Assembly: GCA_003228955.1 (NCBI GenBank)
Contig: QIGN01000030.1
Span: 1 to 32,521 of the forward strand
Origin: Hyphomicrobiales bacterium
GTDB lineage: Bacteria; Pseudomonadota; Alphaproteobacteria; Rhizobiales; Methyloligellaceae
Reading direction: 5' to 3'
Length of the DNA stretch: 32,521 bases
Shown: positions 1 to 9,262 of the stretch, one piece after another
How the letters are laid out: each line of letters opens with the position of its first letter
Numbering within the stretch: position 1 is the stretch's first letter
Made by a program: the position numbers and the translations under genes
The notes under the pieces: model-generated
The model's database searches: none
Told to the model about the DNA's origin: nothing
What the model saw: the letters and a program-made list of their open reading frames with translations, nothing else

Positions 1-324
1 GAAATCGTCTTCGGGAAGCTGGCGCTGATGGTGCGCGGAAATACGCTCATGGGCGAATTCGAGCGCCTTGCGGGTTTCCGTATCCACCATTGCGACCGCC
101 GCATCGATTTCATCGTCGCCGACACGAAGGCTTAACCGGCGCAAATCCACATCGTCAAAGCGCTTGCTTAACTCAACAAGCGCCTCGTCGCCGCGCGCGC
201 GCACGTCGCCGATGATGGCGCGCACGGCAGTATCCACGTCTTCGGAAACCTCGCGCTTGACCGCCAGCAACGCCGAGAACCGTGTCTCGAAGTCGTCCGC
301 CGCGGTGTCCAGCCGCATAACCAT
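1..324 (-). CDS. hisD: Histidinol dehydrogenase, N-terminal part (runs off window)
   Basis: The first 108 codons of an open frame that continues past the left edge, so no stop codon is visible. The protein begins MVMRLDTAADDF and continues with a DVRARGDEALVELSKRFD stretch, typical of the N-terminus of histidinol dehydrogenase. That enzyme is the zinc- and NAD-dependent last step of histidine synthesis, about 430 residues in full. The ATG at 324 has a GAGGA ribosome site about 9 nt upstream, which overlaps the stop codon of the DUF2948 gene, so the two are probably translationally coupled. The order murA, DUF2948, hisD is the usual one in Hyphomicrobiales and supports the call. The catalytic half lies outside the window and cannot be checked. 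Confidence 0.88.
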   Translation of the reverse strand, partial: MVMRLDTAADDFETRFSALLAVKREVSEDVDTAVRAIIGDVRARGDEALVELSKRFDDVDLRRLSLRVGDDEIDAAVAMVDTETRKALEFAHERISAHHQRQLPEDDF

Positions 325-336
325 TTTGAATATTCC

Positions 337-804
337 TCAGCTTTCGCCAGCATCGTTGTGTTCGGGCTTCATTTTGGTCTTCCAGACCGGCCCCAGATCA
401 CGCATCTCCGCCTCGATGCACTCGACGTGAAGGCGGATGGCTGCATCACCGGCGAACACAAGCGTTACAAATCCTTCGGGTTTGTCTTCCGCCTCGAACT
501 GCATCGCGAGTAGCTCCAGCACGGCGCTCTTCGCATTCTGCTCCATCCCCTGAAGCTGTACGCCCAGCACCCGCTCAAATCGCAAGGCGCTGCGGCGGCG
601 GCGAAAGCCTTTTTTGCGCGTGGCCTTCCCGCCGCTCGCGCTTTCCCAGTCAAAGCGGTTGGCGATCATCGCAAAGCGCTTTTCCGCCGGAACGAAGGCA
701 ATGTCCGCGACACGCAGAACGGCGTCCTGAAGATGGGCGGACAGAACCTGCAGGTCCTGCTCGTCCAGCGCCAGCAGTTTCAACGGCTGCACGGAGTCGA
801 CCAA
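337..804 (-). CDS. DUF2948 family protein
   Basis: 155-residue protein with the opening PLKLLALDEQDLQVLSAHLQDAV, characteristic of the DUF2948 family of Alphaproteobacteria; function unknown. There is no signal peptide or membrane segment, so it is presumably cytosolic. Length matches the family. The frame opens with TTG at 804, preceded by GAGGA with about 7 nt spacing; an in-frame GTG at 792 is the alternative start. It sits between murA and hisD, only 12 nt from hisD, and is probably cotranscribed with it. Confidence 0.85.
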   Translation of the reverse strand: MVDSVQPLKLLALDEQDLQVLSAHLQDAVLRVADIAFVPAEKRFAMIANRFDWESASGGKATRKKGFRRRRSALRFERVLGVQLQGMEQNAKSAVLELLAMQFEAEDKPEGFVTLVFAGDAAIRLHVECIEAEMRDLGPVWKTKMKPEHNDAGES

Positions 805-909
805 ATCGAAATCCTCAAGTTAATCTCGGGCACTTGATCTGCCCGGTTCGCGCCTGTGATAGCGGTGGAGAGGCATTCTGGCAACGGCTGCGGGGGACTA
901 ACAGTCCGG

Positions 910-2199
910 TCAGGCCGACAGGCGCTCGATTTGCGCGCCGCAGCGGCTGAGCTTTTCCTCGATCCGCTCAAATCCCCGGTCCAGGTGATAGACCCGGTTG
1001 ATGACGGTTTCGCCCTCGGCGGCGAGACCGGCGATCACCAGCGAGACCGAAGCGCGCAGGTCGGTCGCCATGACCTGCGCCCCGTGCAGGCCCTTGACGC
1101 CGGCCACGCGCGCCAGATCCCCATCAAGGTCAATCTGCGCACCGAGACGCGCCAGCTCCTGCACATGCATGAAGCGGTTTTCGAATATGGTCTCGCGGAT
1201 GTCCGAGGTGCCGTCCGCCAGCGACATCAGGGCCATCAACTGCGCCTGCATGTCAGTGGGAAAGCCCGGGAAGGGCTGCGTCTCGACCTTCACCGGATTG
1301 AGCCCCGAACCATTGCGCGCAACGCGTATGCCCTTGTTGGTGACGGTGATTTCAACACCGGCCTCGCGCAGGACATCGAGCACGGATTCCAGCAGATCGG
1401 CGCGTGCATTGTCGAGCAGCACATCGCCGCCTGTCGCCGCCACGGCCATGGCGTAGGTGCCGGTCTCGATCCGGTCCGGCAGCACGGCGTGCACCGCGCC
1501 TTTCAGCTCATTGGCGCCCTGAATGAGCAGCGTCGATGTTCCAATTCCTTCAATCTTCGCGCCCATCTTGACGAGGCATTCGGCGACATCTCCGATCTCG
1601 GGCTCGCGCGCGGCATTCTCTATAATGCTCTCGCCCTTTGCGAGGGCGGCGGCCATCAGGGCGTTATGGGTGGCGCCGACAGAGACCTTGGGAAACTCAA
1701 TGCGTCCTCCGGCGAGGCCGCCCGGCGCCCTGGCAAGCACATAGCCGCCCTCCAGATCGATCTGCGCACCCAGTGAGCGCAAGGCTTCGAGATGCAGATC
1801 AACCGGACGCGTACCGATGGCGCAGCCCCCGGGAAGAGACACCTTCGCCTCGCCCATGCGCGCCACCAGCGGACCCAGCACCCAGAAACTCGCGCGCATA
1901 CGCGACACCATTTCGTATGGGGCGAGCGTATCGACAATTTCCCCGGCGGTGAGCCTGAACGTCTGGCCCGAATTGGCCGCCTGACCCGAACGCTTTCCCG
2001 CAATCGCCAGATCGACGCCGTGATTGCCGAGGATGCGCCCCAGCTGCACCACGTCCGCCAGCTGGGGAACATTTTCCAGGGTCAGTGTCTCTGAGGTGAG
2101 CAGGCTGGCGATCATCAGCGGCAGCGCCGCGTTTTTCGCGCCGCTGATGGGGATGGTGCCTTCCAGCCGCGTTCCGCCAATAATCCGAATTCTGTCCAT
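910..2199 (-). CDS. murA: UDP-N-acetylglucosamine 1-carboxyvinyltransferase
   Basis: MurA transfers enolpyruvate from phosphoenolpyruvate to UDP-GlcNAc, the first committed step of peptidoglycan synthesis in the cytosol. The 429-residue product has the usual length. It shows the SGAKNAALP motif with Lys22-Asn23 and the active-site loop [11 protein letters not shown] with the catalytic Cys at residue 126. Because this is Cys rather than Asp, the enzyme should be the fosfomycin-sensitive form (established knowledge, not tested here). The chosen ATG at 2199 (MDRIRIIGG) matches the family start; an in-frame start 13 codons earlier would add a non-homologous extension. DUF2948 and hisD lie downstream on the same strand, and a small basic protein gene lies upstream. 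Confidence 0.97.
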   Translation of the reverse strand: MDRIRIIGGTRLEGTIPISGAKNAALPLMIASLLTSETLTLENVPQLADVVQLGRILGNHGVDLAIAGKRSGQAANSGQTFRLTAGEIVDTLAPYEMVSRMRASFWVLGPLVARMGEAKVSLPGGCAIGTRPVDLHLEALRSLGAQIDLEGGYVLARAPGGLAGGRIEFPKVSVGATHNALMAAALAKGESIIENAAREPEIGDVAECLVKMGAKIEGIGTSTLLIQGANELKGAVHAVLPDRIETGTYAMAVAATGGDVLLDNARADLLESVLDVLREAGVEITVTNKGIRVARNGSGLNPVKVETQPFPGFPTDMQAQLMALMSLADGTSDIRETIFENRFMHVQELARLGAQIDLDGDLARVAGVKGLHGAQVMATDLRASVSLVIAGLAAEGETVINRVYHLDRGFERIEEKLSRCGAQIERLSA

Positions 2200-2324
2200 G
2201 ATACGCCGCCAATTCTTCTGTGATACACCGGCCACCAACCTGCCTGCCGCGAGTTTATACCGTGATGTACACGGGCGGCCAGACCGGCGGCAACCTGCAT
2301 TTGAGACAATCGTTAAATACGCAC

Positions 2325-2483
2325 CTAATCCGGCTGCTTCGTGACCTGTGCGTTGGAAGCCTTCCCAGCTTGCGTGCCGCGCGCGCGGACCTTGCGGCGT
2401 TTCAGGTTGGCGCGAAGTTCAGCGGCGAGCCTTGCTTTGCGCCCGGCGCCAGCTTCGCTTTTTTCCTTTCCGGTATTCGCCAC
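2325..2483 (-). CDS. Small basic protein upstream of murA
   Basis: A 52-codon frame starting at GTG 2483 and ending at TAG 2325. The product is strongly basic and centres on [20 protein letters not shown] short protein with this LRANLKRRK-type core is, as I recall, commonly found just before murA in Hyphomicrobiales; its function is unknown. An in-frame TAG lies 7 codons upstream of the GTG, so no earlier start is possible and no in-frame ATG precedes the core. The ribosome site is weak. The Arg/Lys content suggests nucleic-acid or ribosome binding, but that is inference. It lies 125 nt upstream of murA on the same strand. Confidence 0.6.
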   Translation of the reverse strand: MANTGKEKSEAGAGRKARLAAELRANLKRRKVRARGTQAGKASNAQVTKQPD

Positions 2484-2501
2484 AAATACACCCGGATTGG
2501 T

Positions 2502-2612
2502 CTAGGGACTGTTGAGATTCATGTTTTGATGGAATCAAAACCGCGATCTAATTTTTAGTTTATGCGTATCATTTGTCCGATAACCGGTTCCCGCTTGTCG
2601 GTGATACGCACT
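2502..2612. repeat. RIME-like palindromic intergenic repeat, copy 1
   Basis: About 92 nt (2521-2612) match 21079-21170 with roughly 9 differences. Two hairpins are visible: GTTTTGAT-gga-ATCAAAAC, and an outer pair GCGTATCA/TGATACGC enclosing a CCGATAA-type inner arm. The layout resembles the short intergenic mosaic elements described in rhizobia. In this copy the outermost CTAG stem has decayed. It lies between the FecR gene end and the small gene upstream of murA, so it may overlap the latter's promoter. Confidence 0.75.
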
Positions 2613-2680
2613 GGGGTCGGGATCGACTAATAATTTGCACGATGCCGCGTTTGAAACGCAAATCAGTGTCTTGGTTGGGA

Positions 2681-3439
2681 TTACCTGTCGTAGTTAATAT
2701 TGCCGCTATTCTGGCTTCCACCACCTGCAGGCGGAGGAGGAGGTTCAGGGAATGCTGCTTCGACATTTCTGCTGTCCAGCGCGTCGTTGAGCAGATCGCG
2801 CTGCTCTCCCAGAGGATTGTCGGTATCGAGAATGAAATCCTGGCCGCTCTCGATATCGAGTGTCCGCCCGGTCCACGGGGCCGGCCCCGTGATAACCCCG
2901 GCGCTTGAAATGGTGATGTATTGGCCGGCCCCCAGTGTGACCGTTGTCCCGTCGGCGCTCGTCACAATGACCGACCCCTCCACAATAACCAGAAGAAGGC
3001 TGCCGTCGGGGCTCACATAGCCTTCGACAATGGTGCCACGCAGGCCAATCGAGGCCACGGGCGTCTTGATCCTGTAGCTTCCCGGCCTTGCGGACCCGGA
3101 TACGAAACGGAAGGCCCCTTGCGCGACATTGATGATGATATCCCCGGTCTTGCGGCTCGAATTATAGACAAAGCGGTCGAGGGTCAGCCTTGCGCTGGCG
3201 CCTATCGTCAGGCTGGTCTCGTCACGGAACAGAAGCTGGGCGGAACTCGCGACGCCCGTGGTGATGACTTCATTTTGAAAAACCCCGGCGCCGACTTTGA
3301 TGACCCGGTTGCTCCCGGCAGCCGATCCGCTCACCTCATTCTTTACCACCGACGCCACGCCGATGCGTTGAGCCATAGCCTGCCCGCCCGCGAGCACCAG
3401 CCCGAAAATCATTACAAGAAAGGTCGCGATACGCAGCAT
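2681..3439 (-). CDS. Secreted FecR-domain protein
   Basis: 252 residues. A signal peptide (residues 1-23, cleavage after AMA) is followed by a FecR-type domain at about residues 40-190. That domain includes the family's characteristic RIKTPVASIGLRGT and VVEGSV-like strands. The C-terminus is a low-complexity acidic and proline/glycine-rich tail (PEPPPPPAGGG). No transmembrane helix follows the signal peptide and there is no lipobox Cys, so it is probably a soluble periplasmic or exported protein rather than a classical FecR anti-sigma signal transducer. No ECF sigma gene is adjacent. The start ATG overlaps the stop of the upstream TPR/barrel gene (TGATG), which indicates tight coupling. Confidence 0.82.
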   Translation of the reverse strand: MLRIATFLVMIFGLVLAGGQAMAQRIGVASVVKNEVSGSAAGSNRVIKVGAGVFQNEVITTGVASSAQLLFRDETSLTIGASARLTLDRFVYNSSRKTGDIIINVAQGAFRFVSGSARPGSYRIKTPVASIGLRGTIVEGYVSPDGSLLLVIVEGSVIVTSADGTTVTLGAGQYITISSAGVITGPAPWTGRTLDIESGQDFILDTDNPLGEQRDLLNDALDSRNVEAAFPEPPPPPAGGGSQNSGNINYDR

Positions 3440-4608
3440 CAGAATTTCCTCACCGTTGAGACCGAGACAACATGATTGTCGAAATCCTCAAGAGGGTCGT
3501 TGGAATCGTTGGTTTCATAGCGGTAGTCCATCCGCAAATCGAATTTCGAGCCGCGTATTTTCGGCACCAGCACATGCGCAGACGGTGTCAGCATCAAATC
3601 CGAACGGTTTTTGGTGCCGAAAGCGACATTCTGGTCGTAGTCACGCAGAAAAACACCAAAGCCAGCGCCAAGAATGACGCGCTTGCCGGCCACCGGTTTG
3701 TAATAAACCACCCGGCCGCCATATTCGATGAAATCGCCGGGAAACAATGCGCTCTGGAATACCCGTACCGGCCCGTTGCCGCCGGGCTCGGAATATTGGA
3801 AGCGCGGCAGAAAATAGAGCGCATCGCCCTGTTTGAACCGGCTTGTGAACAGGAATCGCCCGTCAATCTGCACAATCAGCCCGTCGTCACTATCAAAACT
3901 GGAATTGCTGTTTCGGTATTTGACGGTCGTAGTGACCGATTGCCCATTGCCCTTGTTGCGCCGCTCCAGGGAAACGCGAACGAGACCGTCCTGATAAAGC
4001 CAATCGTCATCAAGCCACGCCGCCGCCGCGCCCGGCGCAATATGCAACTTGGTTTTCTTGCCTATATCGAAGACCGGACCCGAAAGGATCGAAAGATAGG
4101 CGTCGCTCAGATCGTCCTGGTCAAAAAGTACATGGCCGCCGGCCCGGCCCAGCGTGCGCCAGCGCCGCCCCGCAAGCGAGCGCTCGTCATACATCAGCAG
4201 GCTCGCATCGAGCGAAACATCGCTGTCATGTTCCGCATCGCTGCCGCGCACCTGGCGCGGATTCGTTTCAAAGGTTGTGCCGGTGGTGAGCGTGAAGGCG
4301 GTGACTCTGGGCTGCAAAGCAATTTTGGCTTTTTTGTAGGCGCGCCTCACCTCGCGATTCTGAGGATCACGCGCCAGCACCCGCTCGTATGCCGCCAGTG
4401 CTTTTCGGGTCTCGCCCTTGGCAATGGCCAGTTCCGCATAGCGCAAATTGAGCGCCGGGTCGTCGGGATTGGAAAGAAGCTGCTCGAATATGGCCGCCAT
4501 TTCGTCGGCAAACACCGCGCCCGGCATCGCGACGAGCGCTACCGCGGCAACGGCAAGCGCGCGCCAAAATCCGGCAAACCTGTTGTTTCTGTTGCGCATT
4601 TTATACAT
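3439..4608 (-). CDS. TPR and outer-membrane beta-barrel protein
   Basis: 389 residues. There is a signal sequence (about 1-35, ending near VFA), tetratricopeptide-like helices at about 36-110 (LRYAELAIAKGETRKALAAYERVLARDP in two segments), and a beta-rich region with alternating aromatic strands from about 110 to the end. The final residue is Phe (VRKF), as in many barrels assembled by the BAM complex. The N-terminal TPR plus C-terminal barrel resembles Slam/DUF560-type proteins, which move proteins to the surface, but I cannot confirm membership. It is the first gene of a two-gene operon with the FecR protein. The start is ATG 4608; a second in-frame ATG lies three codons further on. Confidence 0.75.
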   Translation of the reverse strand: MYKMRNRNNRFAGFWRALAVAAVALVAMPGAVFADEMAAIFEQLLSNPDDPALNLRYAELAIAKGETRKALAAYERVLARDPQNREVRRAYKKAKIALQPRVTAFTLTTGTTFETNPRQVRGSDAEHDSDVSLDASLLMYDERSLAGRRWRTLGRAGGHVLFDQDDLSDAYLSILSGPVFDIGKKTKLHIAPGAAAAWLDDDWLYQDGLVRVSLERRNKGNGQSVTTTVKYRNSNSSFDSDDGLIVQIDGRFLFTSRFKQGDALYFLPRFQYSEPGGNGPVRVFQSALFPGDFIEYGGRVVYYKPVAGKRVILGAGFGVFLRDYDQNVAFGTKNRSDLMLTPSAHVLVPKIRGSKFDLRMDYRYETNDSNDPLEDFDNHVVSVSTVRKF

Positions 4609-4959
4609 TCAAACCGCCGTCAGCGCCTGTTTTTCATACCGGATCATACGACACCACCCTCCCACGAGACGGACCATTCAACAGGAGATAGGGTGCACAA
4701 CCCCCAGTTTCACGCCCCTGAGCGAATATAATTCATATTTAAAGCGCGGTAGAGTGCCATGTTGCCGTCAGAATTGCGACATTGGGAAGGGAAAAGCGAC
4801 TGAATTGGGTGGTTTTTTCCGCGGATGTGACCCAACTGCAACAAGCGCGAAACAGAGTCGCAATCCCGCGCGCGCATCACCCGTCTTCACAGCTTGCACG
4901 CCGTGGGCCGCTATGGCAGTGTCGCCGCGGCTGATCCGGCCCATCGGTATGGCCAAAAA
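4609..4959. other. Intergenic region before the TPR/FecR operon
   Basis: About 350 nt between the minus-strand TPR/barrel gene and the plus-strand tRNA. It should hold the promoters of both. I see no convincing protein-coding frame, and no clear -35/-10 pair or operator that I would commit to. Confidence 0.5.
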
Positions 4960-5034
4960 GCCGCCGTAGCTCAGTGGTAGAGCGCACCCTTGGTAAGGGT
5001 GAGGTCGTGAGTTCGATTCTCCCCGGCGGCACCA
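4960..5034 (+). tRNA. tRNA-Thr (anticodon GGT)
   Basis: Complete cloverleaf. The acceptor stem GCCGCCG (4960-4966) pairs with CGGCGGC (5024-5030). The anticodon stem CACCC/GGGTG encloses the loop TTGGTAA with anticodon GGT, and the T-arm GTTCGATTC is present. The discriminator base is A (5031), and the terminal CCA (5032-5034) is encoded in the DNA. It lies convergent with mscL. Confidence 0.97.
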
Positions 5035-5090
5035 TTTCCTCATATGACGAATTGATGTCCGCCGGCGGGCTTTATTCAGCCGTGCGCCGC

Positions 5091-5507
5091 CTACCGCCTC
5101 ACCAGCGCGTCGCGGATTTCTTCCAGCAGTTGCACCTCGCGCGGCGGATCTTCCGGTTCGGAGGGGGCTTCTTCCTCTTTTTTCTTGAGGGTGTTCATGC
5201 CCTTGATCAGCATAAACAGGGCGAAGGCCACGATCGCAAAACTGATGATTGCGTTGATGAACAGGCCGATATTGAGAGTTGCCGCGCCTGCGTCCCTGGC
5301 CGCTTTCAGCGTCGCAAAATCTCCCCCGCTCAGGGTGATGAACACATTGGAAAAATCGACGCCGCCGGTGATGAACCCGACCATTGGCATCATGATGTCG
5401 CCGACCAGCGACTTGACGATGGATGTGAACGCGGCCCCGATGACAATGCCGACAGCCATATCGACAACGTTGCCGCGCATGGCGAATTCCTTGAATTCCT
5501 TGAGCAT
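5091..5507 (-). CDS. mscL: Large-conductance mechanosensitive channel
   Basis: MscL forms a homopentameric pore in the inner membrane that opens under high membrane tension, releasing solutes during hypo-osmotic shock. The 138-residue product starts [20 protein letters not shown], the family's amphipathic N-terminus and gating segment. Two transmembrane helices follow (about 15-45 and 78-103), with a periplasmic loop between them and a charged C-terminal helix ([12 protein letters not shown]). Length is normal. It is transcribed divergently from the hybrid kinase gene and appears monocistronic. Confidence 0.97.
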   Translation of the reverse strand: MLKEFKEFAMRGNVVDMAVGIVIGAAFTSIVKSLVGDIMMPMVGFITGGVDFSNVFITLSGGDFATLKAARDAGAATLNIGLFINAIISFAIVAFALFMLIKGMNTLKKKEEEAPSEPEDPPREVQLLEEIRDALVRR

Positions 5508-5713
5508 AGAAGGCCCCTCTCCCTAACTGTTGCAAGCCCGCCTTTACCGGCTGTGCCGCGTGATGTCAAAAGGTCAATGGAGTTTGAGATGGCGGGGGGC
5601 GAAAAAGGCTCAATCCGGCCAGGAATGTCCGCCATAAACCATCCCTGCCCTGCGGGACTCGCCCGGCGCGCCAACACTCTGTAAGCTCGGCAGGTTAAGT
5701 TGGCGAGAAGCGC

Positions 5714-8700
5714 ATGATTGACGGCTGGATCATTATAACGGCGGCCCTGGCGTATCTGGGCTTTCTGTTCATGGTCGCCTATTTCGGCGACCGTCACGCG
5801 CGGACCAGGAAGTCGATCGGCGGCCGCCCCTATATCTACGCCTTTTCGCTCGCGGTCTACTGCACCTCGTGGACGTTTTTCGGCAGCGTCGGCCTGTCCG
5901 CAACCACGGGCTTCAATTTCATCCCCGTCTATCTTGGGCCGATCATCATGTTCTCCGTGGGCTGGCCGCTGATCCTGCGCATCATTCGCCTGTCCAAGAC
6001 CCAGAACATTACCTCCATCGCGGATTTTATCGCCGCGCGCTACGGCAAGAATCCGACGCTGGCGGCCCTCGTCACCGTGATCGCGGTGCTCGGGACGCTG
6101 CCCTATATCGCCTTGCAGCTCAAAGCCGTGGCGGAATCCGTGACCACGCTCATCGGCCCGGTTGGCGTGGTGCCCAATCTGCCGGCATTCGCCGCGCCCC
6201 TCGGCGACATCGCCTTCATCGTGGCGGTTCTCATGGCCGCGTTCGCCATCCTGTTCGGTACGCGCCATATCGACGCCACCGAGCATCAGGAAGGATTGAT
6301 GCTGGCCATCGCCACCGAGTCCGTGGTGAAAATCCTGGCGTTTCTGCTGGTCGGAGCCTACATCACATTCGAGATGTTCGGCGGCATCGGCCAGCTGATC
6401 GAGCGCGCCTCGCAAAGTCCCGAAATTCGGGAACTCTTTACCAGCGGATTCAATGGCGGCGCCTGGATCACCGTGACCTTCCTGTCCATGGTCTGCATTA
6501 TCCTGCTGCCGCGCCAGTTCCATGTGGCGGTGGTGGAGAACAATTCCGAATACGAAGTCCGCCGCGCGGCCTGGCTGTTCCCGCTCTACCTCGTCGCCAT
6601 CAATTTGTTCGTGATCCCGATTGCGGTCGCGGGTCTGCTCACATTTCCCGACCAGGAAGTGTCGGGTGACATGTTCGTGCTGGCCCTGCCGCTATCGGCG
6701 GGAAACCAGTTCGTAACGCTTGCCGCCTTTATCGGCGGGCTTTCGGCGGCGACCGCCATGGTTATTGTCGCCACGGTGGCGCTGTCGATCATGGTCTCGA
6801 ATGATCTCGTCGTGCCGCTGCTCCTGCGCCGCCGCCTGCTGGATGTCACCGAGCGCGAGGATGTCGGCACCCTGCTCCTCAATATCCGCCGCTCCGCCAT
6901 ATTCGGCATTCTCATCCTCGGATACATGTTCTACCGGATGATCGGCGACACCGTCGCTCTGGCTTCGATTGGACTGTTGTCCTTTTCCGCCATCGCGCAA
7001 TTCGCGCCGGCTTTCTTCGGCGGTCTGGTCTGGCGCCGGGCAACCGCCCGCGGCGCCATTGCCGGCATCCTCGCCGGGTTTGCCGTCTGGGCCTACACCC
7101 TGCTCCTGCCCGCCTTCGTCAATTCCGGTCTGCTCCCCGGCGACATTCTTGTGAACGGGCCGTTCGGCATTCACATGCTGCGGCCGCAGGCACTGTTCAA
7201 TCTGGCGCTTGAGCCCATTCCGCACGGTGTTTTCTGGACCATGCTGTTCAACATCTCCGCCTATGTCGGCGTATCTCTCACCAAAGAGCCGGAACCAATC
7301 GAGCGCCTGCAGGCAAACCTGTTCATCCAGGACGAACTGGTGCGCCCGCAAACGCCGGCTTTCCGCCTGTGGCGGACTTCGATCACGGTGGAAGAGTTGC
7401 AGAACACCGCCGGGCGCTATGTGGGTGAGGAACGCGCGCAGCGTTCCTTCAAGGAATACGCTTCCAGCCGGACGGAGGAGCTGCATCCCAAGGCCGAAGC
7501 CGATATCCATCTGCTGCGCTACACCGAGCATCTTCTGGCCAGCTCCATCGGCACCGCCTCGTCCCGGCTTGTTCTGTCCCTGCTGCTGCGCCGGCGCGCC
7601 GTGGGCGTGAAATCCGCGCAAAAGCTTCTGGACGATGCGTCCGAAGCCATCCAGTACAACCGCGATCTGCTGCAATCCGCGCTCGACCAGGTGCGCCAGG
7701 GCATTTCGGTGTTCGACAAGGATATGCGGCTCATCACCTGGAACAGGCAGTTTCGCGAAATTCTCAACCTGCCGCCGGAATTCGGCCGGGTCGGTGTGCC
7801 GCTCGACGAAATTATCCGCTACAACGCGGAGCATGGCGATCTGGGCCCGGGCAATGTCGAAGAGCTGGTATCCGACCGCATCCGAAAATACGCCGTCACC
7901 CAGGAAACCTTCCAGGAGCGCCTGATCAGCGGGGGGCATGTGGTCGAGGTTCGCACCAACTCCATGCCCCAGGGCGGCATCGTGACTACCTATACCGACA
8001 TCACCGACCGGGTTGAGGCCGCCGAGGCCCTGGCCCGGGCCAACGAGAATCTGGAGCGGCGGGTTCGCGAAAGAACCGCGGAGTTGACCAAGGTGAACCG
8101 TGAACTGGGTAAAGCCAAGGCCAAGGCCGATGACGCCAATCTCGGCAAGACCCGGTTCCTGGCCGCCGCCAGCCACGACATCCTGCAGCCCCTGAATGCG
8201 GCCCGCCTCTATACCACCAGCCTGGTGGAGCGCAAGCGGCGCGGCGAGGAGGGCAAACTCATCCGCAATGTCGATGCCTCGCTTGAGGCGGTCGAGGAAA
8301 TCCTGGGCACATTGCTCGATATTTCCCGGCTCGATACCGGCGCCATGAAGCCCGAAATCAGCGTCTTCCCGCTCGCCGATCTGCTGATGCAGCTCAAACT
8401 TGAATTCGCACCCATGGCGAGGGACAGGGGTCTTGAGCTGCGCGTCCATGGAACAAGCCTGTCGGTGCGTTCGGACCGGCGCCTGTTGCGGCGGGTTCTG
8501 CAAAACCTGATCTCGAATGCGATCAAGTACAGCGATAGCGGCCGCGTGGTGATCGGGTGCCGGCGGCGGCAGGGCCGGCGCCTTGAGGTCCAGATTTGCG
8601 ACACCGGCCCGGGCATTCCAAAAGCCGATCACAAGCTCATATTCAAGGAATTTCAGCGGCTGGACACCAACACCATCGATACCCCCGGCCTCGGGCTGGG

Positions 8701-9241
8701 ACTGTCGATCGTTGAGCGTATCGCCCGTATGCTCGACCACCGTATCACGCTCAGTTCACAGCCCGGAAGCGGTTCGATATTTTCCCTCATGCTGCCGGTT
8801 GCAAAGCCGCGAGCGGCGCGGCGAACCTCGGCCAGGCGTGAGGGCATCAACCAGATTTCCGGTTGCATGGTGCTGTGCGTAGATAATGAGCCGGCAATCC
8901 TGGAAGGGATGGAATCCCTGCTATCGGGGTGGGATTGCGGTGTTCTGAAAGCGACCTGCACAAGTGAAGCCCTGGCCCAGATACGCACCAGTTCCCGGAT
9001 GCCGGAAATAATACTGGCTGACTATCATCTTGATGATGAAACCGGGATAACCGCAATTAAGGCGATCCGGACCGAATTGGGATTTGACGTTCCGGCGGTG
9101 GTGATTACCGCCGACCGTTCGCCCGAAGTACAGGAGCTGGTTCGCGTTGAAGGGCTGCAACTGCTGCGCAAACCACTGCGTCCCGCCGCCCTGCGCGCGA
9201 TCATGGCGCAATCGCGCATCCGCCAGGCGGCGGCTGAATAG
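5714..9241 (+). CDS. Hybrid sensor histidine kinase with SLC5-type transporter domain (CrbS-like)
   Basis: 1175 residues. Residues 1 to about 520 form a multi-helix sodium:solute-symporter-like module. A PAS domain follows (about 655-770, ending in TYTDITDRVEA), then a coiled linker. The HisKA domain carries the phosphoacceptor His821 in AAASHDILQPL. The ATPase domain has the N-box QNLISNAIKYS and the glycine motifs DTGPGIP and GLGLGLS. A C-terminal receiver domain carries the probable phosphoacceptor Asp1103 (LADYHLDD). This architecture matches the CrbS/CbrA-type kinases; CrbS with the NarL-type regulator CrbR controls acetyl-CoA synthetase and acetate uptake in Vibrio. Here a LuxR-type regulator lies convergently downstream and a symporter operon follows, which fits that role. 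The ligand is inferred. Confidence 0.9.
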   Translation: MIDGWIIITAALAYLGFLFMVAYFGDRHARTRKSIGGRPYIYAFSLAVYCTSWTFFGSVGLSATTGFNFIPVYLGPIIMFSVGWPLILRIIRLSKTQNITSIADFIAARYGKNPTLAALVTVIAVLGTLPYIALQLKAVAESVTTLIGPVGVVPNLPAFAAPLGDIAFIVAVLMAAFAILFGTRHIDATEHQEGLMLAIATESVVKILAFLLVGAYITFEMFGGIGQLIERASQSPEIRELFTSGFNGGAWITVTFLSMVCIILLPRQFHVAVVENNSEYEVRRAAWLFPLYLVAINLFVIPIAVAGLLTFPDQEVSGDMFVLALPLSAGNQFVTLAAFIGGLSAATAMVIVATVALSIMVSNDLVVPLLLRRRLLDVTEREDVGTLLLNIRRSAIFGILILGYMFYRMIGDTVALASIGLLSFSAIAQFAPAFFGGLVWRRATARGAIAGILAGFAVWAYTLLLPAFVNSGLLPGDILVNGPFGIHMLRPQALFNLALEPIPHGVFWTMLFNISAYVGVSLTKEPEPIERLQANLFIQDELVRPQTPAFRLWRTSITVEELQNTAGRYVGEERAQRSFKEYASSRTEELHPKAEADIHLLRYTEHLLASSIGTASSRLVLSLLLRRRAVGVKSAQKLLDDASEAIQYNRDLLQSALDQVRQGISVFDKDMRLITWNRQFREILNLPPEFGRVGVPLDEIIRYNAEHGDLGPGNVEELVSDRIRKYAVTQETFQERLISGGHVVEVRTNSMPQGGIVTTYTDITDRVEAAEALARANENLERRVRERTAELTKVNRELGKAKAKADDANLGKTRFLAAASHDILQPLNAARLYTTSLVERKRRGEEGKLIRNVDASLEAVEEILGTLLDISRLDTGAMKPEISVFPLADLLMQLKLEFAPMARDRGLELRVHGTSLSVRSDRRLLRRVLQNLISNAIKYSDSGRVVIGCRRRQGRRLEVQICDTGPGIPKADHKLIFKEFQRLDTNTIDTPGLGLGLSIVERIARMLDHRITLSSQPGSGSIFSLMLPVAKPRAARRTSARREGINQISGCMVLCVDNEPAILEGMESLLSGWDCGVLKATCTSEALAQIRTSSRMPEIILADYHLDDETGITAIKAIRTELGFDVPAVVITADRSPEVQELVRVEGLQLLRKPLRPAALRAIMAQSRIRQAAAE

Positions 9242-9262
9242 CCAAGGTGCTGGCATATATTT

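Noticed and set aside
3472-4731. 419-codon plus-strand frame opposite the TPR/barrel gene
   Set aside because: Shadow frame; the minus strand has a signal peptide, TPRs and barrel strands.
4768-5535. 255-codon minus-strand frame containing RRGESNSRPHPYQGCALPL
   Set aside because: This is the well-known spurious peptide from reading a tRNA gene antisense; the rest overlaps mscL in another frame.
5390-6523. 377-codon minus-strand frame across the mscL/kinase intergenic region and kinase N-terminus
   Set aside because: Low-complexity His/Asp/Gly-rich translation with no family features; it overlaps two secure genes.
6692-8740. 682-codon minus-strand frame inside the hybrid kinase gene
   Set aside because: It is the antisense shadow of a GC-rich coding region; the composition is unlike any protein family, while the plus frame has full kinase motifs.
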